Source of the DNA: Monodelphis domestica
Lineage: Eukaryota > Chordata > Mammalia > Didelphimorphia > Didelphidae
DNA length: 64,000 bases
Assembly (NCBI RefSeq): GCF_027887165.1
Contig: NC_077234.1
Coordinates: forward strand, 249,056,158-249,120,157
Direction of reading: 5' to 3'
Position 1 is the first letter of the stretch. Every line of letters starts with the position of its first letter. Of the stretch, positions 23,540-35,045 are shown piece after piece. A program made the position numbers and the translations under genes. The notes under the pieces are model-generated. The model was not told the DNA's origin. It saw only the letters and a list, made by a program, of their open reading frames with translations, and ran no database searches.

Positions 23540-24404
23540 TTGACACAAGTGGGAGCAATAGGAACTCAATGTGGAGTCTGAAGATTGGATTTAGCTATTT
23601 CCTGATTGCAACAATGAAGATACTTAGTTTAACAAAATCAGGAATGTCTTGGGAACTTTAAATTACTCAACCCTACTTAGAAGTATTTTAGGGGAAGATA
23701 AAGTTGTAATCTCCTGATTGAACAATGAAGGTACTTAACCCTTACCTTATAGTGAAGCTAGAACTTTAAGTTAAGTCTATTTTAAGATCTTAATACAAAA
23801 AGGTGTTAACTATAAAGGTTAAATTTATCACAAAAAAAGTCAAGTAACTAACAAAAGGTGAACTTAACAAAGAAGTGTTAAGTAACTGGAAAGATATAAT
23901 CTAATCAAAAGAAGATGAGAACTAAAAGTATGGGCAGTCCTGGAGAAAAGCCTTTGATGTGATTGGTAGATGTGAAAATTTAGAGGAGGAGACACAAGGG
24001 TGAAAGATCTATATATTTGGATCACTTCCTCTCTCTGGCACCCTTTGCAGTTGAGAATTGGCTGATAGCAGCGTGCTAGCCATTTGGTATCTTAGCGTGG
24101 CTACAAGCTATTGTCCAGTTCAGTGGTGAGTTTCTGGCTGAGTTTCCCTCCTTTACTTTTCCAATTTTATCCCCTTAGAAGCCTCTAATCTTCTTCAGAG
24201 ACCTAGAGATGGGAATTTTAAACTCCCCCTGCACAGGCCAGGCAGGAGAAATCCTATATCCTTTTCCCTCCTTCTCCAAATTCCTTCCCTCTATATTAAT
24301 TAAATTACCATAAATTTCCAGACCGACTTGGGCATTTTATTTGGATTTTACCCAGCAACCAATTAAATCTAGATTTTAAATAACAACCCTAAAATTATCT
24401 TGAC
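23540..24404 (+). mobile_element. LTR-like block (endogenous retrovirus)
   Basis: It has a CCAAT-like GATTGGTAG, a TATATATT box at 24010-24017, a donor-like CAGTGGTGAGT at about 24122-24132 and an ATTAAA at 24299-24304. It ends CTTGACA at 24398-24404. The order fits U3-R-U5. The left end is uncertain (TGACAC at 23541 or TGTGGA at 23570) and no target duplication was found. No retroviral coding sequence is attached. Confidence 0.45.
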
Positions 24405-24814
24405 AGAAGACAATACCTAATGGAAGACCAACCCTTATTACTATGAGTGCTGGAGACTAAAGAGATCAACAGGTGAGTTTTTGTCATTGCGGTACACTTT
24501 TATTTTCCAAAGAATCCATTTGAAAATCTATTTTGTTTTCTTGAAACTTTCAGTAAAACTTTCTGTTTTTAATGTTATGATATACTTGCTGGTGAGAAGT
24601 CAGTTTTAAAAGACTCTAGGAGGTTTACAAAGGAAACAGAATTTCTGGCTGGAGCTATAATTCAAGACAATGAGAAGCTTCTTCAAAGTATCCTTGGTCT
24701 GGGTTGTCATGAGACAGTATATGAAACAAAGATACTATAGGTACAGCAACAGCAATAAAAAATATTTAAATTTTGGTGGGGGAGCAAGAGGAAAATCAAA
24801 TAAATAATGAACAA

Positions 24815-24849
<35 letters not shown>

Positions 24850-24929
24850 CCTGAATGAAACAATGGTAGTATATGCTAAAACATATTACTCAGTTCTTTT
24901 TATCATTTTCTTTTTTTAAAGATAATGAT
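24405..24929. other. Intergenic with (AT)n
   Basis: Nothing coding. An AT-dinucleotide run lies at 24816-24846. Confidence 0.5.
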
Positions 24930-25255
24930 CCTTAAATTAAGATTAAAAACAGAACAAAATGATTAATTTAGGAAGTAGAAAGTCAAGATAATTGGGAGCT
25001 ATTTAAATGAGCATCTAACATTGCTAAATAAATTTAAGTCACAGAATCAAGATAAATTGAGAGATATTGATAAAATTGGGACATATAACCTCTGAGATAG
25101 GGTTAATGATCTTTGAAATATAATGGAGAATTGGAGAGTTGGTAAAGAACTTGAGAATGGGAAAGATCTTGGCTTTCTAAAAGGAAAGAATAATTTCAAA
25201 TGATAACTCAGTAAATTTGATTTCTAGCATAGACTGCATTATTAAAATGGTAGAG
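24930..25255 (+). mobile_element. CR1/L3-like LINE, fragment 1 (RT region)
   Basis: 'Aaagatcttggctttctaaaagg', 'aactcagtaaatttgatttctag' and 'gcattattaaaatggt' resemble the middle of CR1/L3 ORF2 in sense orientation. It stops abruptly where L1 ORF2 sequence starts and continues at about 28590 (GAGCAGGTTGTTCCAGATTA). Family recognition is by eye. Confidence 0.4.
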
Positions 25256-26384
25256 AGTTAGAACCAGAAAAGGCAAATAATAGCAATCAATAAAATTCAC
25301 TGTACCTTCACAAAGAGGAGGTTGTATCAGAAAAAAGGCAGGAGTTGCAATCATGCTATCTGACAAAGCCAAAGTAAAAATAGATCTTATTAAAAGGGAT
25401 ATGGAAGGTAACAACAGGCAATAGAGACAATGAGTAAATATCAGTAATCAACATGTATGCACTAAAATGGTATAGCATCCAAATTTCTAAAGGAGAAACT
25501 AGTGGAGTTGAAGAAGGGAAAAGATAGACAATATTAGTGGGAGACCTGAACTTTCTCTTATCAACTCTAGATAAATCAAATAAAAAATAAATGAGAAAGA
25601 GGTAAGAGATGTGAATGAAATCTTAGAAAAATTAGAGTTAATAGATATATGGAAAAAAAATAAATAGTGACAAAAAGGAATACACCTTCTTTTCAGCAGC
25701 ATATGGTACATTCACAAAGATTGACCACATACTAGGGAATTAAACATGGCAGAAAATCAGAAATAATAAAGGCAACCTTTTCAGATCATAATGCAATAAA
25801 AATGATAATTAGTAAGTGTAAATGGACAGCCAAATCAAAAATTAATTGGAAATTAAATAATATGATTCTATAAAATCAGTTAGTTAAAAAACAAATCATA
25901 GAAACAATAATTTCATTGAAGAAAATGACAATGATGAGACAACCTTTCAAAATTTATGGAATGCATCCAAAGCAGTACTCAGGGAAAAATTTATATCCTT
26001 GAATTCATATATTAACAAATTAGGGAGGACAGAGGTCAATGAGTTGGACATGCAAGTCAAAAAACTTGAAAGCAAACAAATTAAAAATCTCCAGATGAAA
26101 ACTAAATTAGAGATCCTAAAAATTAAGGGAGAAATTAATAAAATTGAGAGTAAAATAACTATTGAATTAATAAATAAGACTAGAAGCTGTTATTTTGAAA
26201 AACCAAACAAAATAGACAAAGAACTGGTTAATCTATTTTTTTTTTAAAAAGGAAAGAAGAAAACCAAACTAACAGTATCCAAGATGAAAAGGGAGATCTC
26301 ACCTCCAATGAAAAGGAAATTAAGGCAATCATTTAAAACTATTTTTCCCAATTAAATGACAACAAATATGGCAATCTAGGTGAT

Positions 26385-26795
26385 ATGGATGATTATTTAC
26401 AAAAATATAAATTGCCTAGATTAACAGAAGAAGAAACAGAATTCTTAAATAATCCCATATCAGAAAAAGAAATTGAACAAGCCATCAAAGAACTCCCTAA
26501 GAAAAAATCCCCAGGGCCTGATGGATTCACAAGTGAATTCTATCAAACATTCAAAGAACAACTAGTCCCAATATTATTCAAACTAATTGACAGTATAAGG
26601 AAAGAAGGAGTTCTACCAAATTCATTTTATGACACAAATATGGTATTGATTCCAAAGCCAGGCAGGTTAAAGACAGAGAAAGAATATATCTCCAACACAT
26701 CTCAGCAGCAGGAATTAGAAAGAGAAATTCCATTCAAAATCACCTTAGACAATATAAAATACTTAGGAATCTATCTGCCAAGACAAACTATATGA
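26385..26795 (+). pseudogene. L1 ORF2 reverse-transcriptase fragment with internal deletion
   Basis: A 136-codon frame fusing the N-terminal part of the L1 RT domain (motif around SPGPDGF and VLIPKPG) to a segment from the far side of the catalytic palm (KYLGIYL). The metal-binding Asp-Asp motif of the palm is absent. The fusion is a product of deletion, not a real protein. Confidence 0.85.
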
Positions 26796-26928
26796 ACACA
26801 AATACAAAACACTTTCCAAACAAATAAAACTCGATCTGAGCAATTGGAAAAACATTAACTGCTCATGGGTAGGACAAGCTAACATAATAAAATGACCATC
26901 CTACCCAAACTTATTCAGTGCCATACCC

Positions 26929-28245
26929 ATGGAACTTCTAAAAAATGTTTTTACTGAATTAGAAAAAAACCATAACAAAGTTCATTTGGAAGAACAAAGG
27001 ATCAAGGATATCCAGGGAAATAATGAAAAAAATACAAAGGAAGGAGACCTTGCAGTCCCAAATCTCAAACTATATTATAAAGCAGTGGTCATCAAAACAA
27101 TTTGGTACTGGCTAAGAGTCAGAAAGGAGGATCAATGGAATAGACTTGGGGTAAGTGACCTCAGAAAGACAGTATATGATAAACCCAAAGATCCCAGCTT
27201 TTGGGACAAAAACCCACTATTTGATAAAAACTTCTGGGAAAATTGGAAGACAGTGTGGGAGAGATTAGGTTTGGATCAACACCTCACACCCTACACCAAG
27301 ATAAACTCAGATTTGGTGAATGGCCTGAATATAAAGAAGCAAACTGGGTGAACACAGAATAGTATACATGTCAGATCTTTGGGAAAGGAAATATTTTAAA
27401 ACCAAGCCAGACTTACAAAGAGTCACAAAATGTAAAATAAATAATTTTGACTACATCAAATTAAAAAGTTTTTGTACAAGCAAAACCAATGTAACTAAAA
27501 TCAGAAGGGAAATAACAAAATGGGAAACAATCTTCATAACAAAAACCTCTGACAAAGGTCTAATTGCTCATATATATATAAGGAGCTAAGTCATTTGTAT
27601 GAAAAATCAAGCCATTCTCCAATTGATAAATGGGCAAGGGACATGAACAGGCAATTTTCAGTTAAAGAAATCAAAACCATTAATAAGTACATGAAAAAGT
27701 GTTCTACATCTCTTATAATCAGAGAGATGCAAATCAAAACAACTCTGAGGTATCACCTCACACCTAGCAGATTGGCTAACATGACAGCAAAGGAAAGTAA
27801 TGAATGCTGGAGGGGATGTGGCAAAGTAGGGACATTAATTCATTGCTGGTGGAGTTGTTAAATGATTCAACCATTCTGGAGGGCAATTTGGAACTATGCC
27901 CAAAGGGTGCTGAAAGACTGTCTGCCCTTTGATCCAGCCATAGCACTGCTGGATTTGTACCCCAAAGAGATAATAAGGAAAAAGACATGTACAAGAATAT
28001 TCATAGCTGCACTCTTTGTGGTGGCAAAAAACTGGAAAATGAGGGGATGCCCTTCAATTGGGGAATGGCTGAACACATTGTGGTATATGTTGGTGATGGA
28101 ATACTATTGTGCTAATAGAAACAATGAACTGGAAGAATTCCATGTTAGCTGGAAAGACCTCCAGGAAGTGATGCAGAGTGAAAGGAGCAGAACCAGGAGA
28201 ACAATGCACACAGAGACTGATACACTGTGCTACAATCGAACGTAA
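26929..28245 (+). pseudogene. L1 ORF2 C-terminal remnant, frame-broken
   Basis: Successive frames at 26929-27351, 27368-27589, 27595-27861 and 27862-28245 read collinearly through the L1 ORF2 C-terminus, including the Cys-rich segment at about 27807-27859 and a CTRIFIAALF stretch at 27988-28017. Stops and shifts separate them. The last ends just before the L1 3' UTR. Confidence 0.88.
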
Positions 28246-28589
28246 TAGACTTCTCCACAGTGATACTGAACACCTTGGAGGGATCTACGAGAAAGAACAT
28301 TATCCACATTCAGAGAAAAACTGTGGGAGTAAAAACACCTAAAGAAAACAACTGCCTGATTACAGGGGTCGAGGGGGATATGATTGGGGATATGAATCTA
28401 AGTGAACATCCCAGTGCAAACATAACAATATGGAAATGGGTTTTGATCAAGGACACATGTAAAGCCCAGTGGAATTGCGCGTTGGCTATGGAAGGGGTTG
28501 GGGGAAGGGGAGGGAAAGAATGTGACTCTTGTAACCAAGAAAAAATATTCTAATTGACTAAATACAATTTTTAAAAAATTATATAAAAA

Positions 28590-29030
28590 AGAGCAGGTTG
28601 TTCCAGATTAATCTCATTTCCCTTTTTGACAAGGCAATTAAACTAGTCTTGGAAGGAGGAAAGTTTACATGTTGATTAGAAAAACTAGGAGTCATAAACA
28701 AGTACTAAACAGGCTAGAACAATAAGCCAAATTGAATAAGAAGAAATTTAATAGGCAACAGTTTAAGATTCTACATTTTTATTTAAAGTTCTATTGTACC
28801 ACTATAGGATAGGGAGATGTGGCTGGAATTTTTTTTTTCTGGACACTTCATTATTTTCAAAGCAAAACAAATGGATTGATAAAGTGAAAACCTAAAGACT
28901 TTCTCCAGGTAAAAAAATCATCAAGGTATCAGCTTGTCTCAGAAGCTAGTTCTAATTCAGGCTATATTAGTAGGGGCATGGCATCTTGAATGCGGGAGGT
29001 AAAAGCCATGTTGTACTTAGGTCCAGTCAG
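28590..29030 (+). mobile_element. CR1/L3-like LINE, fragment 2
   Basis: GCAGGTTGTTCCAGATTAAT and 'ctcatttccctttttgacaagg' correspond to the RT part after fragment 1. 28950-29030 ('ggctatattagtaggggcatgg...cgggaggtaaaagccatgttgtact') is the analogue of the CR1/L3 stretch before the 3' UTR. Collinear with fragments 1, 3 and 4. Confidence 0.45.
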
Positions 29031-29110
29031 TCCATCAGTCAGTCATTAATCATGTATTAAGCACTCTCTATGTGCCAACAATGCCTGAGACATTGTGTGC
29101 TATTCTGGGC
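29031..29110 (-). mobile_element. L2 3' tail, antisense
   Basis: CATGTATTAAGCACTCTCTATGTGCCAAC is the complement of the L2/MIR-type tail. Confidence 0.6.
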
Positions 29111-29174
29111 ATTTCAGGAATAGAGGTATGCCCAGAGGACATCAATCTAAATGATGTGAAGACAAGAAGACAAG

Positions 29175-29310
29175 TCAAAGTTAAAGCAGAGGTTCTTAAT
29201 CTGGGAGTCAGAAATTCTTTTTTTTTTAATGAATACTTTGCTAATTATTTCATTATAATCAGTTTCCCTTGTAATCATTTTAAGCATTTAGAAATAAGGA
29301 GTCCATAGTT
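29175..29310. mobile_element. DNA-transposon remnant, second copy of the 18355 type
   Basis: 'Gaggttcttaatctgggagtc' and the TTCCCTTGTAATCATTTTAA...GCATTTAGAAAT stretch, then GGAGTCCATAG, parallel 18355-18545. The class is tentative (hAT-like). Confidence 0.35.
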
Positions 29311-29469
29311 TCATCAACTGATATTAGTGCCTGGTACATAGTAGATGTTTTATTAGTGTTAGTTATAGTTGCTATTATTATTACTATTATGAGTATTATT
29401 AAGTTCCATGATACAAAATAGTTTTCAAATACCTAATTTAAAGGAGCTGGCTTAACTAGGTTAAAGAGA

Positions 29470-30260
29470 ACTTTATCAAATATATAAAAATATGAACCAT
29501 TCCCCAACTGATAAATGGTCGAAAGATTTAAACAGTTTTTGGATGAAGAAATTAAAGCTATATATAACTATATAAAAATGCCCATAATCATTATTCATTA
29601 GAGAAATTCACATCAAAGAAACTCTCAGATATCTCACACCTTAAAGATTGGCTAAAATGATGAATTTCGGAAAGGAGACGCTACATACATACATACATAA
29701 ATTGTTGGTAGAACTGGGAAATTATTCAACCATTTTGGAGAGTAATATGGCATAATGCTCAAAGAATTCTAAAGCTGTGTATACCTTTTGAGGCAGTGAT
29801 ATGCCTATTGGGTTTGTTTCCTAAGGTGATCAAGCAAGGAAAATGGAAAAGAAACTAAATGTTCTAAAACATTTATAGAAATTCTTTCTGGGGTGACAAA
29901 GAACTTGAAACTGAAGGGATGCTCATGAATTGAAGAATGGCTAAACAAGCTGTGACAGGATAGAATACTACTATGCCAATGAACAGGTTAATTTTGAAAA
30001 AACAAACATGAAAATAACTACATGAAATTATGAAGTGAAATGAGCAGAACTAAAGGAACATTAAATTCAGCAATAGAAATATTGTGTTAAGAATGACTTT
30101 TGTATGTCCACTTCCAGAGAAAGAACTGATTAAATAGAATTAAGTAAGACATAGTTTTATGTATACATGTATCTTTTTGTCAAATGATGCCTTCTCTAAT
30201 TGAGGGAGGGAGGCAAAAGAGGGAGTTAACTGTGTTTTTAAATGTAACAAAATAATTAAT
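29470..30260 (+). mobile_element. Old L1 3' end
   Basis: 'Catatataaaaatatgaaccattccccaactgataaatgg' through 'cacatcaaagaaactctcagatatctcacacc' and 'gctcaaagaattctaaagctgtg' match, in order, 27590-28100 of the better L1. It then runs into a 3' UTR and A-rich tail at about 30240-30265. Strongly diverged and without an open frame. Confidence 0.7.
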
Positions 30261-30289
30261 TATTTTTTAAAAGTCTGATTTTGAAGGTA

Positions 30290-30483
30290 AAAAAAGAACT
30301 GGGAATGTATCATCTGGAGAAGAGAAAAGTTTAAATGATGTGCTAGTTATGTTCAAATATCTTTCCTTTGTTGTAAGAAAAAAGGATTCGACGTGTTTAA
30401 TTTAGTTCTGGGTGAGGATGAGTAATGAGAAGAAGTTTCAGAAAAGCAAATTATACTCCATTGGAATTAATATTTAACTGCAT
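30290..30483 (+). mobile_element. CR1/L3-like LINE, fragment 3 (3' UTR)
   Basis: GAACTGGGAATGTATCATCT, GGAGAAGAGAAAAGT, 'gttatgttcaaatatctttc' and 'ggtgaggatgagtaatgag' follow the canonical CR1/L3 3' region in order. Confidence 0.6.
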
Positions 30484-30884
30484 TTCACTGACTTAGCTAA
30501 CTCCCAACTCTCTTCATCCCGCAACATCAAGTAGACTCTGCCCTCCTTTCTACAGAAAGACTCTTTCTCTAAAAGGAGACAGACCTGTCTGGGATCTGAT
30601 TGACTTTCCTTCCCTGATGCAGTTTCTTGGTCACTTACAATCATGAAAAATCCATTGGGCTGTCAGGGTGCCTCCGATTTGGGCGATTTCTGAACACTAC
30701 AGAGGTCCCCGTGTCCCTCACTATGCCCTACCTTGCAGACCAGACGTGTTTCCTTGTGGAGATGAGGGGAGAGCTGTTCCCAGAGAAACTAAATGTCACT
30801 GCACTTGGGCAAAGTCACCCTCTTTTTGTTAACTTTTCAATGACTTGCAAATGTCTCATTTTGCCCCAACTTCTAATCCAAAAC
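30484..30884. other. Unassigned insert between CR1/L3 fragments
   Basis: About 400 bp of less AT-rich sequence with no repeat signature that I recognise. A plus-strand frame of 144 codons (30627-31061) spans it and runs on into the CR1-like part. Its product has no recognisable domain or signal peptide and it is probably chance. It may be a separate insertion or a poorly conserved part of the LINE. Confidence 0.3.
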
Positions 30885-31030
30885 GAGAGTAATAGCATTA
30901 GAATAGTTTGCAATAGGTTCCAATTAAAGAAATACTGTCCGAATGGAATGGACTCCCCTGGAGGCAGCAGATTTCTCCTTCTGAGGGGTTTAGATTCTGA
31001 TGTCACGACAACATGCAAAACAAGGGGTTC
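30885..31030 (+). mobile_element. CR1/L3-like LINE, fragment 4 (3' end)
   Basis: CTGTCCGAATGGAATGGACT, 'cccctggaggcagcagatttctcc' and GGGTTTAGATTCTGATG parallel the 'gtggaatgggctgcc' end of CR1/L3. Confidence 0.55.
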
Positions 31031-31815
31031 CTGGCACAATCACTGTTTTGGTAAATGGTAAAGTAAAGGTACTCCATAGGTATAGGAATGATGGGGAGAG
31101 GAGTAAGAGCCATCTCAAAACCTGGATGTGGTCCAGATCATTCTCTATGGATTAAATTAAGAACCAGCATCAGAACCAAATGATTCCAAGTCTGAAAAGA
31201 GGGAAACAGGAAAGAAAGAAAGAAATCTGAGTGTGCTACTACACCATGTCCTGGCAGAAACTACTCTCCTATGACCCATCCTTAGCATAAGGAGAGACCA
31301 GATTGTCTCTTCTCCTGCATAAGCAAACAACCAGTGCCAGGAGAGCGATTGTCAGTCAATTGACAGGTTCTTCCTCTGGTTAGAGGAAAAGATTTGTCTC
31401 CCATCTGGGCAGTGTCTGATCTTGTGCTGAACATAAATTTAAAAGTAGGATAAAAGGAAGAAAATGGCCAGGGAAGAGGTACATTACTATACTGACCTTT
31501 TGTGCATTGATGGTTTTAGTTAATTAATGTAATTAAATCAAAATATCGTTTTAGACCTAAAAGAGATGTCAAATACTTTTTAATGAAGCCTGCCATTTTG
31601 CAGATATTAAGACTGATGTATAAAGCTCAAGTGGCCTGTGATGTAAGAGCTAAATGGTATATTCAGGGTTATATTAGAGTCCTTGTTACTCTAAACCCAG
31701 AACTCTGATACCAACTTCCTTTCGTACTTTATGGCTTTTATGAAGTTACTTATTGTGAGTAAAACGATTAGATAGAATTGCAATGACCAGCATAAGTGGG
31801 ATGAACTCCAATCTA
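31031..31815. other. Intergenic, nothing recognised
   Basis: Unassigned sequence with no coding signal. A short GAAA run occurs near 31215. Confidence 0.4.
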
Positions 31816-31819
31816 GAAG

Positions 31820-31915
31820 TTGACAAACATTTATTAAGTCAGTAGTATAAATAGGAGTAGAAATAAAGCTAGTCTCTATCCTGAAGGACTTCACATTGGG
31901 AGGACGACAGTACTT
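31820..31915 (-). mobile_element. L2 3' end, antisense
   Basis: ACAAACATTTATTAAGTCAG, then 'tagtctctatcctgaaggacttcacattggg', is the complement of the L2 3' end. Confidence 0.6.
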
Positions 31916-32364
31916 CAAATCAAGCGAGAAGCAGGATAAGGGAGGGGAACAAAAACTAGATATGTGGTGGGGTTTAGAGGAAGTTTAGATGGCAGAATGG
32001 AGAGGAATGGAGTGTCCAGAGACAGTAACTGCAGTGGCAGAAGGAACTTCCACCTTTGGAATTCCAGGGCTAGAATGAAGCTTTGCAATGAAAAGTTGGG
32101 GGGATGCAGAGAAGGTTCCCACAACGAGAGGCATGAAACCATAATAGCATTGATGGCGAGTGCGAAGACTTTAACTATATCTCCCAACTAATTGTTAAAA
32201 GGGACTCATTTAGCTGAGACTTAATGCACAAAGGAAGAGAACATGCAGGGTGTGACTTCAAATGTAGTTGAAGTGCCAACAGGCAAGAATGAAAAGAGAC
32301 AGTTATATGTGAGAGAACTCATGTGGCAGAGAGGTCACATCGCTTTATAAAAATGCATTGTCAC
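31916..32364. other. Intergenic, possible further L2
   Basis: The purine-rich plus strand could be more antisense L2, but I cannot place it. Overlapping 75- and 90-codon frames on opposite strands have no domain. Confidence 0.3.
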
Positions 32365-32525
32365 GGACCAGCTAGGTAGCACAGTGGATAAAGCACCAAA
32401 CCTGGTGCCAGAAGGATCTGGGTCCAAATATGACCTCAGACACTTCCTAGATATGTGACTCTGTGGGCAAGTCACTTAACCCTAATTGCTTAGCCCTGAG
32501 TTTAAAAAGGAAAAAAAAAACAAAG
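32365..32525 (+). mobile_element. tRNA-derived SINE, sense
   Basis: CAGCTAGGTAGCACAGTGGA, TAAAGCACC, a B-box-like GGGTCCAAATATGACC and GGCAAGTCACTTAACCC, ending in an A-rich tail at 32510-32520. Confidence 0.88.
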
Positions 32526-34809
32526 AAATGCATCGTCAAATCTCCTAAATTTATTGAGTGCTCTTGAAGAATCTCTCTGCATAGTTTTAAATAATAGGTA
32601 AGATGGGCTGATCACATAATAAGAGTAAGGGACAACAGAGGGACAGCCATTGGCTATCCCTTTGGGATCAATAGCAAGTAAATAATTCCCTTATCACATC
32701 AGATGAATCCCCTATGAGCCATGTTTGAAAGGATAGAGACAAAAAGAACACAAGATACACAAATGTGAGTGAGTTTTGATCTGCATTTTAAATGTCTACT
32801 ACAACATTGGAAGAATAGTCACAGATCTATTTGAATATTTGCGACTAGTGGTCTGAATTAAGGTTAAAACTCCGAAGTCAGATGAAATAAAAATAAATAA
32901 TGAACAATCAAATTGATTTAAAATTTTTAATTGGATCTTCAGTTTTTCCATTGTAAATTTTATTACAATAATTTGCTTTCTCTTAAAGAGATGCCAAAGC
33001 TCAAAAAATCATTAAGGAATAAGGATTATAATTGTAATTACATAATTTCTGAGACAATATGCTTGTGTAATCTATTTAGAACAAGTTTTCTGAAAAGGTC
33101 ACAGTAGACCATCTAATGGGGTTCCCAGAGGCTCTTCTGTAGATCATTTAGAAAGATTGAAGAGAACCAATCTCTCCAGCAGGAGTTGGTGATCATTCAG
33201 TGTAAAATCCATTAAGGAATCATCAAAGGGAGCCTTGGTTTCAGTTCTTACCCTGTGGATTTATTTCTTTTCCAATAAAACACATGCTTGTTAGTAATAT
33301 ATGAAAGCAAGTGATACCTTGATTTCTCATTGTCTCTCTGCCTGCTTGCAGACACACAGCCCATAACTTTCTCTTACAAGGACAAGTTTTTAGAAAAAGA
33401 AATGAAGAAAGAACTCAGATAAAGAAATATAAGATAAATCCAATGAAGGAGGAACAGTGAAAATAAAAGGAAAAAGTGTAGCCAGTATAGCAGGAACTCA
33501 AAGACCAGTTCGGTGGGCAGAGAAAAGTCTTCCCCTCCTAGAAAGAGAGAGTCAAAAAGATAGAATCTTATTCCTCCGGCCCAGGGAGAGACTTTTTGAA
33601 GGGCAATTTTTATATTGGGGAAGGGGGTGGAGAAGACATAAAAAACAGCAATTTGAAAAAGGCTGTACTTGTAGTGTGACTAAGCCTCAGCCCTGCAATA
33701 AAGTAGTAGTTCATCAATTGAGTATAATTGATGATGTGGTAAGAAAAAGTTCTGCTAACTTTATAGGGCAGTTTGTCGATTTAGTTTAACTAATAATAGA
33801 AGAATGGCTTTTATCTCCTTAGTAAGAGAGTTTGCAGACTTAGCATAATCGATTGAATTTTTTAAACCCCTATTTTTAAATCGAGCTGTCTTGAGTAAGT
33901 TGTTTTACTATAATTTTTTTTTTTCCCACAATAAGATAAGCAGCTGTGTGGCGCGATGGAGATAACACGTATTTTCGTAAAATAATTGATACACATCTGT
34001 ATGACTTCAAAAAAGAGACTAGCAATGAGAATATGCCACCAAACCATTTATCAATCAATTACCAATCAAATCAGGTGGTAACTGGCTTTAGCTAAAACTA
34101 TCAAAACCCACCTGCAGCCCCAGTCAATACTCTGTTCTTAAAGAGGTCTTAAAGGCTCCTGTGTAGTAATAAATGGCCTTAAGCTCATCAGAGCAAGAAC
34201 CTCTTCTAGTCCCCTAAGAAAGATGCCTGCAGGAACCCTGAACAAGCCAGAGTGGCCATGGGCTATTTTTAGAGTGCTATTTACATGCTCGGAGTGCTAA
34301 AATTTGATTACGTGCATTGAGATGTGCAAGGCTAAATGGTATTTCTGTCAAACTAGTTAGCATATATAATAGTAACTCAGTTAAAGATGCTCCATATGTT
34401 GCAGTGCCCCAGGTGCAAGCTGCATAAACTATCAGGCCATCTCTTGAGCAGAGATTAAAGAGACTGTCTGTGACTGCTTGAGTTTGCCCAAAAGAAAGAT
34501 GATTTTTTCTCCCTCCCCAATGCTTTTACCAGAAAAATTGAGCTCCTGTTTGAAAGTTCTCCTATTTTTTTAAGTCCATTTACATGTTCTGTCTTAATTC
34601 TAAGACTGGATGAGATAAGAATATGATTATCATAATTTGAGTGCTTCGTTATGAGTTTGGAGTAGAAGTGGAGGAATGAGAAAGAAATGAGCAGAGCACA
34701 GATCTAGAACACCTGACTTTTCATCAAATTAGTACACTGGATGGAGGCTCAGGAACTAAATGATAATGAATTGATATAGACTTTTAATAGTTTATTATCA
34801 ATAATAATA
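32526..34809. other. Intergenic, mostly unassigned
   Basis: I see no gene. The longest frame (33457-33789, 110 codons plus) has no domain. 33910-33930 is a T-rich tract. About 34130-34500 is repeat-free with a MEF2-type CTATTTTTAG at 34263-34272 and an E-box-like CCAGGTG; it may be regulatory or simply unique DNA. Confidence 0.35.
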
Positions 34810-35045
34810 GCTAACATGTATGTAGTGCTTTAAGTTTTATAAAACATTTTACTTATCTCATTTGATCCTCTCAACAACTCTGAAATTATCCCTATTTTAA
34901 AGATTAGGAAACTGAGGCACAGAAAAATTAAGTGACTTGCCCAGGGTCATCCAATGAGGAAGTTCATGAGGCAGAATTTGAACTCAGATCTTCCTGACTC
35001 CAAGTCTTGTGCTATCTATCCAATGCATTAGCTAGCTTACAGGGG
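34810..35045 (-). mobile_element. MIR, antisense
   Basis: TGTAGTGCTTTAAGTTTTAT, GATCCTCTCAACAACTCTG, AGGAAACTGAGGCACAG, AGTGACTTGCCCAGGGTCAT and GATCTTCCTGACTCCAAG: the whole reverse MIR. Confidence 0.85.

Larger units (their letters stand above)
25256..28585 (+). mobile_element. Defective L1 LINE, 5'-truncated, RT core deleted
   Basis: Contains L1 ORF2 from mid-gene to the end, a 3' UTR (28246-28560) and an A-rich end. The frame at 26385-26795 shows the conserved [13 protein letters not shown] segment and VLIPKPGR, then jumps at about 26690 to the later IPFKIT...IKYLGIYLP segment. The reverse-transcriptase catalytic part between them is missing (several hundred bases, inferred). The C-terminal Cys/His-rich segment ([16 protein letters not shown]) and DPAIALLDLYPKE follow at 27780-27965. 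At least five frames are needed to read it, so it is inactive. It is inserted within the CR1/L3 element. Confidence 0.9.

Noticed and set aside
23540..28585. A complete endogenous retrovirus between the LTR-like block and downstream sequence
   Set aside because: The downstream coding text is L1 ORF2, not gag/pol/env, and no second LTR was found.
33457..33789. 110-codon plus-strand frame
   Set aside because: Basic, featureless product without homology that I recognise; no promoter or poly(A) context.
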